From positions 1 through 53,009 of the forward strand of contig JAISVH010000049.1 in assembly GCA_031271685.1 (NCBI GenBank): a DNA stretch of 53,009 bases, given 5' to 3'. Source of the stretch: Eubacterium sp. Lineage in GTDB: Bacteria; Bacillota; Clostridia; Oscillospirales; Ruminococcaceae. Below the pieces are notes generated by a model, which was not told the origin of the DNA, made no database searches, and saw only the letters and a program-made list of their open reading frames with translations. Shown one piece after another: positions 44,302 to 51,682 of this stretch. Made by a program: the position numbers and the translations under genes. Position 1 is the first letter of the stretch. Each line of letters opens with the position of its first letter.

Positions 44302-44348
44302 GCAAATAAACTATCCAAGCGGCAAAGCCGATCAGATAGTTTATTTGC
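44302..44348. repeat. 14-bp perfect inverted repeat
   Basis: GCAAATAAACTATC (44302-44315) and GATAGTTTATTTGC (44335-44348) around a 19-nt loop that itself has CGGCAAAGCCG. Confidence 0.8.
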
Positions 44349-44394
44349 TCAAATGCCCTGTTTCTCGTCGCCTACAACGACAACCGAAACAGAT

Positions 44395-44452
44395 GACAAT
44401 TATTAAACCGCCAAACTTTTTCCAAAAGTTTGTTTGCGGTTTAATAATTGTC
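44395..44452. repeat. 26-bp-stem hairpin downstream of tyrS
   Basis: GACAATTATTAAACCGC pairs perfectly with GCGGTTTAATAATTGTC (17 bp), and CAAACTTTT pairs with AAAAGTTTG inside (9 bp), with a 3-nt bulge and loop TCC. It could stabilise or end the tyrS transcript, but no U run follows. Confidence 0.85.
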
Positions 44453-44486
44453 GGGTGTTTAGTGCAGAAATAATAAACTATAATCT

Positions 44487-45701
44487 TTATACAACGACTT
44501 TATAAAACGACTTCTTTCCTTTCCTGACAATGACCTGTGTTTCTATTTTTACCATATGCTTTACGTTTTCAACTTTAATGTCGTCCACCGAAACACCTCC
44601 CTGCTCGACCGCAGTGCGAGCCTCGCGCCCTGATTTACACTGCCCCGTCTTTAACAAAATATCCAGTATTCCTATTTTTCCATCTAAAAGGTCTTCCGAA
44701 GACAGTTTAAGCGTAGGCATATTTTCGCTGTCTCCGTTTCCTCCAAACACGTTCCTTGCCGCGTTCATCGCTTTTTGCGCTTCCTCTTCCCCGTGGACCA
44801 TCTTGGTCAGCTCAAACGCCAAATTTTCCTTCGCCTTATTCAAAGCCGCTCCTTTTAGCGTTCTTTCCTTATCCTCAATTTCCTCAATCGGAATGAAAGT
44901 CAAAAGCTTCAGAAAGTTGATAACATCCGCGTCGTCAACATTTCGCCAATACTGATAAAAATCATAAACGCCGGTTTTTTCAGCATCGAGCCAAACGGCT
45001 CCTTTTTCGGTTTTGCCCATTTTTTTCCCCTCGGAATTAAGCAAAAGAGTGATGGTCATGGCATAGGCATCTTTCCCCAGCTTTCGCCTTATAAGCTCGG
45101 TACCGCCCAACATATTGCTCCACTGATCATCGCCACCGAACTGCATATTGCAGCCATATTTTTGATAGAGCATATAAAAATCATAGCTTTGCATTATCAT
45201 GTAGTTAAATTCAACAAAAGTTAGTCCCTTTTCCATTCGCTGTTTATAACACTCGGCCGCCAACATGCGGTTAACGCTGAAATGAGCACCTACCTCGCGC
45301 AGCAGCTCAATATAATTCAGGTTTAAAATCCAGTCGGCGTTATTTACAACAAGCGCCTTATCTTCAGAAAAATCAATAAATCTTCCTATTTGCTTAACAA
45401 AGCAATCGCAGTTATGCTGTGTAGTTTCCATGCTGAGCATTTGTCGCATATCGGTTTTTCCCGATGGGTCTCCTATTGCTCCCGTTGCGCCGCCGATAAG
45501 TACAATCGGTTTATTTCCCGCGAGCTGAAGCCTTTTCATTAGACAAAGAGCCATAAAATGTCCCACATGCAGGCTGTCGGCCGTGGGATCAAACCCGATA
45601 TAAAACACTGCTTTCCCGGTATTAATAAGCGCTTCTATTTCTTTTTCATTCGTGACCTGCGCTATAAGGCCTCGGCGCTTAAGTTCTTCGTATATGGTCA
45701 T
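44487..45701 (-). CDS. tyrS: Tyrosyl-tRNA synthetase
   Basis: Class I synthetase charging tRNA-Tyr. HIGH motif as HVGH in YIGFDPTADSLHVGHF; the KMSKS loop is KMGKTEKGAVWLD; the tyrosine pocket region FGGDDQWSNMLGG is intact; a C-terminal S4-like RNA-binding domain (about 345-400) is present. 404 residues, full length. AAGGGA precedes the ATG. A terminator separates it from yajC upstream. No T-box is visible in the 126-bp gap. Confidence 0.98.
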   Translation of the reverse strand: MTIYEELKRRGLIAQVTNEKEIEALINTGKAVFYIGFDPTADSLHVGHFMALCLMKRLQLAGNKPIVLIGGATGAIGDPSGKTDMRQMLSMETTQHNCDCFVKQIGRFIDFSEDKALVVNNADWILNLNYIELLREVGAHFSVNRMLAAECYKQRMEKGLTFVEFNYMIMQSYDFYMLYQKYGCNMQFGGDDQWSNMLGGTELIRRKLGKDAYAMTITLLLNSEGKKMGKTEKGAVWLDAEKTGVYDFYQYWRNVDDADVINFLKLLTFIPIEEIEDKERTLKGAALNKAKENLAFELTKMVHGEEEAQKAMNAARNVFGGNGDSENMPTLKLSSEDLLDGKIGILDILLKTGQCKSGREARTAVEQGGVSVDDIKVENVKHMVKIETQVIVRKGKKSFYKVVV

Positions 45702-45745
45702 TTTTTCCCTTTCATTCTACTATAGTTTAACGGGATTAGGGCAAA

Positions 45746-45777
45746 CGCTAAAAACTCGACGCGGTGTCTTCACCGCG
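45746..45777 (-). terminator. Intrinsic terminator of yajC
   Basis: Minus strand: CGCGGTG and CACCGCG form a 7-bp GC-rich stem with a 4-nt loop, followed by TCGAGTTTTTAG. Confidence 0.85.
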
Positions 45778-45827
45778 CCATGCGAAATAAGATTCTGGGA
45801 GCATATCATATTAACTTTAAATTATTA

Positions 45828-46196
45828 TCAGCTGTCATGCACTGTGCGGTTTTCAGATATCGAGCTTCTCAAAACGCGGATTTTCGTGCGATCCGAGCCC
45901 GTTTCGATAAGCACTGTATCCTCTTTAACGCTTATCACCCTGCCAATGATCCCGCCGGTGGTTACGACTTCATCAGCCACCTGAATATTCGACAACATTT
46001 CTTTCATTCTTTTCGCGCGCTTTTTTTCAGGCCTGATAAGCAGAAAATAAAAAACGACTATCATAAGACCAAACGGGATGACCATAGTGGTCATTATTCC
46101 CATAAGACCGCCGTCCGCAGGCATAGCTTCCGCACCCGCAGAAGTTACCCCCGCCGCTTCCGCCAAAACAAAAAAGCCTTTACTGAATATGTTCAT
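45828..46196 (-). CDS. yajC: Preprotein translocase accessory subunit YajC
   Basis: Small single-pass membrane protein of the Sec accessory complex. One membrane helix (about 34-54), then the signature FLLIRPEKKRAKRMKEMLSNIQVADEVVTTGGIIGRV. 122 residues, with a slightly extended alanine- and glycine-rich N terminus (AEAAGVTSAGAEA). GGGGA lies upstream of the ATG. It stands alone, closed by its own terminator. Confidence 0.93.
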   Translation of the reverse strand: MNIFSKGFFVLAEAAGVTSAGAEAMPADGGLMGIMTTMVIPFGLMIVVFYFLLIRPEKKRAKRMKEMLSNIQVADEVVTTGGIIGRVISVKEDTVLIETGSDRTKIRVLRSSISENRTVHDS

Positions 46197-46232
46197 TATT
46201 TTTCCCCATTCTTTGTTTTTTACATTTATAGT

Positions 46233-46383
46233 TATAATCGTTTAACCTTAAATTTCCTAAATTTAAAGTTAAACGAGAATTGCGATGTTTGCTAACAGTG
46301 CCCGCAGCGCGCACGCTGCGGAACCCTTTAAACTTAAAAATATCAAGAATAACTTTTTCTTGTTTTAAAGTTAATTTACTATA
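46233..46383. repeat. Family C-like repeat, copy 3
   Basis: Left TATAATCGTTTAACCTTAAA and inverted right TATAGTAAATTAACTTTAAA. About 151 bp, with an internal GCGCGCACGCTGCGG hairpin. TAATCGTTTAACTTTAA also recurs at about 26868 and 51408. Confidence 0.55.
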
Positions 46384-46501
46384 GGACACGATAAATCATG
46401 TCCTAATACAGTATATCATAAATACTAATATACGTCAATGCTATTTTATAATGTTCCATAACGAAGACTCATTTATCAAAAAACTATCCGGCAAATAGCA
46501 A

Positions 46502-46604
46502 ATAACCGCGTTCATGTCCCCCTCCTCTTAAGCTGCGGGTAATTTTCAATCCCCCTCCGACGCTTGTAAAACACTGGAAGCGACTCCGCTGCAGATGTTT
46601 GAAA
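46502..46604. repeat. Family A repeat, inverted, full length
   Basis: ATAACCGCGTTCATGTCC... to ...CGACTCCGCTGCAGATGTTTGAA, about 103 bp, just beyond the stop of the glycosidase-like gene. Confidence 0.8.
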
Positions 46605-46618
46605 ATTGACGCAAGCAA

Positions 46619-47815
46619 TTATTTTATAATTACACTTTGCCCCGGAAACGCCAAAGCGGCGGCATCTACCGCCAGAGCGGTTTCCGCGTCAGACAACCCC
46701 TCTTTGTCAATACAGGGGATCATTTCAAGTCCTCTAAGTTTTTTTTCGGCTAGCCCAAAAAGATAAACGACCTCTTCCTCCACATCTCCCGTTAAGCCCG
46801 CCCCCACCGTTTCCGCGAATTCCAGTTCGGCGCCAGCCTCCTGCTTTTTATAAACCGTAACTATTTTAACATTGCTAAGAGAGTCCCGTCCGCGAAGCAC
46901 TTCCGCCGTCCCTGCGAACTCGCCGTCATTCGACACGATATCCAACAACTGCATTTCAAGATATAACGGCTGTCCATCGGCGCAATCGTTCACCAGATCC
47001 ACCAACGCCGCATATCTGCCTCTCCCGGTTACCGAATCTGACAAAACTGACACATCATACGGTCTCATAACCGGAAAAGTGGTATTAGACAGTATAATCT
47101 CATCAAAGCCCGCCTCTCTTATCTCTTTTATTATCTCCGTTAAATACTCGGATGTCGCGGGTTTAGTTGGATCCGCCCACAATTTTCCCCCGTTTTCAAG
47201 GCGATCGTCCAGCCACTTAAAGCTTTTATCCGCAAACCAATAGCTCATATCATCAAAAAGTTTTGGCGCGCTTTTATCTGATAAAGTGCTTAGCCTCACT
47301 ATAGGTTGTATCTCATTTTCCATAAAAGTCAACATAATTTCCTGAAGGTCAAGATCGCCTTTAATCAGATCATTTTCTTCAAATCTGGGCGACTTGCTTT
47401 TATACCAAATATTCCCCACCGAATCTTTCAAATCTATAACCAACCGGGTATACCCCTCGGCCTTTGCGGAAATTAAATTTCCTGCCAACGCGGCCTTATT
47501 CTGAAGCGCCGAGGTCGGAGCATAAAAGGCCAGACCTTCTGTATCATAACCGGGTTCTTCCGGAACAGTCTCAATTGTCTCCGTGCTTTCTTCGGTCTGC
47601 TTATCCTGCTCCTCCGTCTCCCATATCACAGTGCCATCGTCTATCCGATCTAATGAAAAATAATCAAGTATAGGCTTTCCCGCCGCAAAGCCCAACATGC
47701 ATAGCCCTCCGGCAAGCACAATTACCCCCGCAATTTCAAGCGCTTTTCTTAAAATGCTTTTTTTCTTAAGATAAAGCGATTTTGACCGCTTTATTTTAAT
47801 CCCTTTTTTATTCAT
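46619..47815 (-). CDS. Membrane-anchored glycosidase-like (DUF4015-type) TIM-barrel protein
   Basis: One N-terminal membrane helix (about 28-48), an acidic linker rich in Glu and Thr (about 65-90), then a barrel-like domain: YTRLVIDLKDSVGNIWYKSKSP, IQPIVRLSTLSD and AGFDEIILSNTTFP. This pattern fits the putative glycoside hydrolase family DUF4015, though I am not certain. 398 residues, with the domain outside the cell. It lies 68 bp after the rnfA-like gene and may be co-transcribed with that trio. Confidence 0.6.
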   Translation of the reverse strand: MNKKGIKIKRSKSLYLKKKSILRKALEIAGVIVLAGGLCMLGFAAGKPILDYFSLDRIDDGTVIWETEEQDKQTEESTETIETVPEEPGYDTEGLAFYAPTSALQNKAALAGNLISAKAEGYTRLVIDLKDSVGNIWYKSKSPRFEENDLIKGDLDLQEIMLTFMENEIQPIVRLSTLSDKSAPKLFDDMSYWFADKSFKWLDDRLENGGKLWADPTKPATSEYLTEIIKEIREAGFDEIILSNTTFPVMRPYDVSVLSDSVTGRGRYAALVDLVNDCADGQPLYLEMQLLDIVSNDGEFAGTAEVLRGRDSLSNVKIVTVYKKQEAGAELEFAETVGAGLTGDVEEEVVYLFGLAEKKLRGLEMIPCIDKEGLSDAETALAVDAAALAFPGQSVIIK

Positions 47816-47883
47816 AATTGTTCTCTCTTTATTATATTGTCACCGCGCTCCGGGCTAGCTTGGCCGCCGTCAGCGCTAGATCC

Positions 47884-48480
47884 TTATAAAGTCGTTGAAT
47901 ATCCGATAAACGCGTAAAGCGACAGTGAAATTATTCCTATATAAACCAGCATTATTGGTATACCCCTAAATGCCTCCGGAACCAGCTCCGAATTTAGCCT
48001 GCCATGCGCTATATATAAAAGATAGCAAGCCAATAAAAAACCTATTCCCGTGCCCAAACCAAACCCTAAATAAGTCGTAAGGCTTGTCTCAAAATTGCTC
48101 TCAAGAAACAGCGCCCCAATAACTGACACATTGAAAACCGACAAATGCACATAGCCTTTGATTTTCTTAAAAAGCCTTGGCAAAACGGCCCAAATCAGTA
48201 TAAGGCTTATCACATATACAACGCTTATTATAAGTATATAAAAAAACGGCATTAGTATACGGTAATATTCAATATGTCCAAAATATTTATTAACAAAATA
48301 ATTTAGCGCAGATGAAACTGCCAAAACATAAGCGATAATAATCGAAAAACTTACAACGCTTTCTTTTTTTCGAGCCGCGTATAAAATTATATTCACGCCC
48401 AGCGCGCGCTCAAAAATCGAGTTTTGGAGAAATACCGCGATAAAAGACACTGCTAGCATCTCAGCAAAAACAGCAATCAT
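47884..48480 (-). CDS. RnfA-like membrane protein lacking the cluster cysteines
   Basis: Clear homologue of the RnfA/NqrE fold: 198 residues, six helices, and the family end RLNSELVPEAFRGIPIMLVYIGIISL. In true RnfA the two conserved segments read LGxCPFxGVSKK and TNCAVLG, whose cysteines bind the membrane iron-sulfur cluster. Here they read LGVNIILYAARKK (Asn30) and FNVSVIG (Val118), so both cysteines are gone. Redox function as in Rnf is therefore unlikely. It starts 1 bp after the rnfE-like stop. Confidence 0.82.
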   Translation of the reverse strand: MIAVFAEMLAVSFIAVFLQNSIFERALGVNIILYAARKKESVVSFSIIIAYVLAVSSALNYFVNKYFGHIEYYRILMPFFYILIISVVYVISLILIWAVLPRLFKKIKGYVHLSVFNVSVIGALFLESNFETSLTTYLGFGLGTGIGFLLACYLLYIAHGRLNSELVPEAFRGIPIMLVYIGIISLSLYAFIGYSTTL

Positions 48481-48481
48481 T

Positions 48482-49105
48482 TTATATTTTTCTCCTGTTC
48501 CTTATATTATTAAAAATGCACCGTGCCGCCGCCGCCAACACGCCAACCATAATAAGTCCGCCAAAAGTAGTTTCCAACGCCGGGACGCTAAACCCGGTGT
48601 TCAACCTAAGCCAACCTATCCGTCCGTTTACAATAATATCGCGAAAAGTGCCCACCCCCAAACAAACGATGTCAAACCCCAAAACATATCCGATAAGTTC
48701 GGGCATCATATCCTTAACCGGCATAAGATAAAACCTTGTTTCGCTCTTATTTAAAATAACCGGGTTAACCACCAGTATCGGAAGATAAATTCCTACGCTT
48801 GCGGCCATCGACGGCCCGGCAAGCTTGTCAATTGCCAATACCGCAGGAATATAAAACAATGCCGCTATTAAGGCATATAATATAATCCGTAGGGTATATA
48901 CTATTTTTCTCGAAATCAAACGGCAAACAAACACCGTAAAGAATGTAACGATAGAAAACACAAGCGTAATCGCCAACGCATTTTCAAAATTAACCGCACC
49001 GGCGGCCACCGGACTAATCAGCAATCCGCTCATTAAAACAACGTTTTGTCTCCACAAACCGTCTGATATCCGCCCCTTTAAAACTTGATTATTTATATCG
49101 GACAT
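48482..49105 (-). CDS. RnfE-like membrane protein lacking the cluster cysteines
   Basis: Homologue of RnfE/NqrD, 207 residues. The N terminus SDGLWRQNVVLMSGLLISPVAAG aligns with GLWxxNxxLVQxLGLCPxLAVT of RnfE, with Ser31 in place of Cys; later YLPILVVNPVILNKSE aligns with IPLIVTNCIVVGRAE, with Pro115 in place of Cys. Both cluster ligands are lost. The later FRDIIVNGRI matches the family. ATG 49105 was chosen because GGAGGG lies 4 bp upstream; a longer frame begins at 49162 without a good site. Confidence 0.82.
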   Translation of the reverse strand: MSDINNQVLKGRISDGLWRQNVVLMSGLLISPVAAGAVNFENALAITLVFSIVTFFTVFVCRLISRKIVYTLRIILYALIAALFYIPAVLAIDKLAGPSMAASVGIYLPILVVNPVILNKSETRFYLMPVKDMMPELIGYVLGFDIVCLGVGTFRDIIVNGRIGWLRLNTGFSVPALETTFGGLIMVGVLAAAARCIFNNIRNRRKI

Positions 49106-49176
49106 AAACCCTCCGTAAAACAATAGGCAACATATACTTGGCTGTTTGACAGTTGTCGGCAAAATACCATTTGCGC

Positions 49177-50679
49177 TTATAAGTTATCGTCATTTTCACC
49201 CGTAATTTCTGCGACCTCCTCAAAATCTACTACTTCCACCAATACCTGACTATGTGTGTCATGCAATTCCTTCTCCTGCGCCGTTCTTTCCGGCTTCACT
49301 TCCGTTTGCGTATCGCCAGCCGTTTCTTCAGCTTTAAAAGGTTCCGCAATTTTCCTTATTACCGAAATCACCGCCTCGACGATAAGCTTGGCCATCTTTT
49401 TAAACTCTAGCTTAAGCTCAATTTCACCTTCCGGCAAAGAAGCGCCGCCTAAAATTGAAATGTCTTCTGCTTTATTTGTCAAATCTCCGATTTTTTCCCT
49501 TGCTTTTTTCAAAAGATTTGGCTTTTTGCGATTTATTTTTGTTACCTTTCCGTCTATGGGCGGCATATCATAGTTTGTAGAAAGCACTTCAATCTCACGC
49601 GTATGCTCAAGCTCTTTTCCGTCTAAAGTTTTTGCCGTCTCACTAAAGTTCTCATAAGTGGAAATACTCCTTCTTAAAAAAGCAATTATCCTAAATACCA
49701 TCTCAATGCTTTTTTCGGCTACCGCATCAATTTTAAAAGATATGGCATTCGATGCAAGCAAAGCAAAAACAAAAGACCCTTCCACCTTTCCGTAACGGCG
49801 AAAAATAACAGTCATTATCCCTAATACCACCCCATAAAAAACTTTTCCCAACTGAGTTTTCGGAACAGTTTGAGGGTCGTTAGCAAGAAAAATCAATCCA
49901 AACAGCATATACCCACCAACAATTTCATATGCAAGAGTACTCCCGAAATTGTCATAAATCGGAAATATAGTGGCAATAATAAGAATTACAGCTAATCCTG
50001 TGGAAGTCATAATTGCTGAAATAGCGCGCCGCGCGGAAAGGCAAACTGCCGAAACGGCAATTACCGCAATATGAGTTGTTCCCATCGGCCCAGCAAAATT
50101 CCCTAGCATAATATCCGATAATGAAAGCTCCTGTACCCTTCCCAACTTTATTAAAATGCTTTCCAGTCCGGTGGTTAAAGGAACCGAAACCTCTCCAAAA
50201 GCTTGAAGCCACTCGCCCACCGCCGGATAATAAAGCATCTTTTCAGGGTAACAGATAATTAAAAAAGCTAGCGTTACCGCCGTCGGATTAAAAATGTAAT
50301 TGTCCTTTCCCCCAAAAATATGCTTTATCCCTATCGCCAGTCCCGCGCCCGCGGCAATCATGCCATAGGGTATATTGGCAGGCGTCATAAGCGCTATGCA
50401 CATTCCAGCCGCAATATTTGAAAAATCACGGAAAGTATATTCTTTTTTGCTCATCTTGCAGCATATAAAATCTACTAAAATACTGACAATAACAGACGTA
50501 AGCACTAAGTATAACGCCCTTGGCCCGTTGCGCCAAAAAGCCATACCCGTAAGTGCCGCGAAACACATTATCTGATCAGCGTAAATATGCCGCGCTTTAC
50601 GGGCGGAAATCAGCCCGGCCATCCCTTTAAGTTGTTGGTCGTCAAAACTATCGATTTTTTCTTCAAGTTGGCTGCTCAT
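49177..50679 (-). CDS. RnfD-like membrane protein with C-terminal extension
   Basis: Homologue of RnfD/NqrB. Residues 40-325 carry the helices and family motifs GGKDNYIFNPTAVTLAFL and FGLIFLANDPQT (usually LTDPVT), then GKVFYGVVLGIMTVIFRRYG. The flavin-bearing Thr normally sits in a D-x2-[ST]-x-A-T segment; here the region reads GEVSVPLTTGLES (163-175) and I see no such motif, although a Thr (169 or 170) may align. About 170 extra charged, probably cytoplasmic residues follow residue 330. 500 residues against about 320-350 for RnfD. First gene of the trio, and divergent from mecA with only 38 bp between start codons. Confidence 0.8.
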   Translation of the reverse strand: MSSQLEEKIDSFDDQQLKGMAGLISARKARHIYADQIMCFAALTGMAFWRNGPRALYLVLTSVIVSILVDFICCKMSKKEYTFRDFSNIAAGMCIALMTPANIPYGMIAAGAGLAIGIKHIFGGKDNYIFNPTAVTLAFLIICYPEKMLYYPAVGEWLQAFGEVSVPLTTGLESILIKLGRVQELSLSDIMLGNFAGPMGTTHIAVIAVSAVCLSARRAISAIMTSTGLAVILIIATIFPIYDNFGSTLAYEIVGGYMLFGLIFLANDPQTVPKTQLGKVFYGVVLGIMTVIFRRYGKVEGSFVFALLASNAISFKIDAVAEKSIEMVFRIIAFLRRSISTYENFSETAKTLDGKELEHTREIEVLSTNYDMPPIDGKVTKINRKKPNLLKKAREKIGDLTNKAEDISILGGASLPEGEIELKLEFKKMAKLIVEAVISVIRKIAEPFKAEETAGDTQTEVKPERTAQEKELHDTHSQVLVEVVDFEEVAEITGENDDNL

Positions 50680-50717
50680 TTATATAATCCTAACTTTGTT
50701 ATTATAGAGGTGAAAAT

Positions 50718-51359
50718 ATGCAGATTGATATTCTCTCACAAAACACGTTAAAGCTCACTCTAACCAAACTGGATATGTTCGATTTAGACATAAAATATGA
50801 GAGTCTATCGGGAAAAAATCCCGAAACCAAGCGCCTGTTATCGCATGTGCTAAAAAGCATTCAATTTGATAAGCGCGTTGGATTTGATTTTTCCGGCGAA
50901 CGCCTTTTTGTCGAGGCTTTTCCCCGTCCCGACGGAGGCTGCATGCTTTACATTTCCAGTTTAGAAAACGAAAGCTTTGCCCGAAGACAAAAAAAATACA
51001 ACACAGAAAGAGATTTAAAAAATGGTCAGAATATTAGTCGGTTAAGTTCTCACGAAAAAGAAAAAGATCCGTCTCATTTTCAAATCTGCGAAATAAATGA
51101 TATCAATAACTTAGGGCTAGTCTCAAAAAAACTGTGTTGGTTCAAAAAGAACAAAGGACTGAATTTTAAATCCGTACTGTATAATCGCAAGGAAATATAC
51201 CGCTTGACAATAAGCTGCGAAAACCCAAAGCTTGCCGCATTGATTCTCCGAGAATACGGCGAAATAATTTCAGGAGAGTATGAGCTAATGAACACCGCAG
51301 AACAGTTCATCATGGTCATCTCAGAGCAGGCGGCGGAAATACTTGCCGAATGCCTATAA
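50718..51359 (+). CDS. mecA: MecA-like adaptor protein
   Basis: Adaptor that delivers proteins to ClpC for degradation. The N-terminal domain MQIDILSQNTLKLTLTKLDM...DIKYESLSG and VGFDFSGERLFVEAFPRPDGGCMLYI matches MecA; a variable charged linker (about 90-125) and a C-terminal ClpC-binding-like alpha/beta domain (about 130-213) follow. 213 residues, usual length. GAGGTG precedes the ATG. The TAA stop (51357-51359) lies in the TATAAC end of an inverted family A tail. Confidence 0.78.
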   Translation: MQIDILSQNTLKLTLTKLDMFDLDIKYESLSGKNPETKRLLSHVLKSIQFDKRVGFDFSGERLFVEAFPRPDGGCMLYISSLENESFARRQKKYNTERDLKNGQNISRLSSHEKEKDPSHFQICEINDINNLGLVSKKLCWFKKNKGLNFKSVLYNRKEIYRLTISCENPKLAALILREYGEIISGEYELMNTAEQFIMVISEQAAEILAECL

Positions 51360-51397
51360 CTGCGTTCATGTCCTTTGCCTCTCAAGCGGCGGGTTCC
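51355..51397. repeat. Family A tail, inverted
   Basis: TATAACTGCGTTCATGTCC then CCTCTCAAGCGGCGGG. The head half is absent. The mecA stop codon lies in its first bases. Confidence 0.7.
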
Positions 51398-51682
51398 ATT
51401 TTACCATAATCGTTTAACTTTAAATTTACTATTATTCCCGAGCTAAACAGCAGTCAAATTTTTATGAATGATATTTTTCGTCAGACAAGGCAATTTCGAC
51501 GATAATATCCGTTGATATTTGAGGAGAAATTAACGCGGCATGACGTAAAATAGACAAGCAAAAATATCTCTATTTAGTGCAGAAGTAATAAATTTAAGGC
51601 AATACCGCACAGCATTGGCGCGCAAAGCATGCAGCCGGATTTTTCTTAAAACTGTTCGGCTTACGTCATTGCCAACTCTCGG
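51360..51682. other. 323-bp gap between mecA and rpe
   Basis: No gene is visible. It holds the family A tail, a TAATCGTTTAACTTTAA fragment (about 51408), a family D core (51483-51552: GACAAGGCAATTTCG to ATGACGTA) and a TTTAAGGCAATACCGCAC word (about 51594) shared with the hairpin near 39475. Confidence 0.65.
51483..51552. repeat. Family D core, copy 3
   Basis: GACAAGGCAATTTCG...ATATCCGTTGATATTTGAGG...AAATTAACGCGGCATGACGTA, closely matching 35856-35920. The terminal inverted repeats are not evident here. Confidence 0.65.

Larger units (their letters stand above)
44102..44486. other. 385-bp hairpin-rich gap between tyrS and abi
   Basis: No gene is visible. It contains a family G hairpin (44129-44172), a small hairpin (ACTGCG...CGCAGT, about 44170-44189), a family B half (44217-44294), a 14-bp-stem hairpin (44302-44348) and a 26-bp-stem hairpin (44395-44452). 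It is a candidate location for a structured RNA. Confidence 0.7.
46197..46618. other. 422-bp gap with family C and family A repeats
   Basis: No gene is visible; a reading frame over 46180-46389 lies inside the repeat and has no coding character. It contains a family C element (46233-46383) and an inverted family A element (46502-46604). Between them is AT-rich DNA. Confidence 0.65.

Noticed and set aside
44192-44473. 93-residue plus-strand reading frame between abi and tyrS
   Set aside because: It is made entirely of hairpin repeats and has no ribosome site.
46180-46389. 69-residue minus-strand reading frame upstream of yajC
   Set aside because: It lies within a family C repeat, has no ribosome site and overlaps the yajC start.
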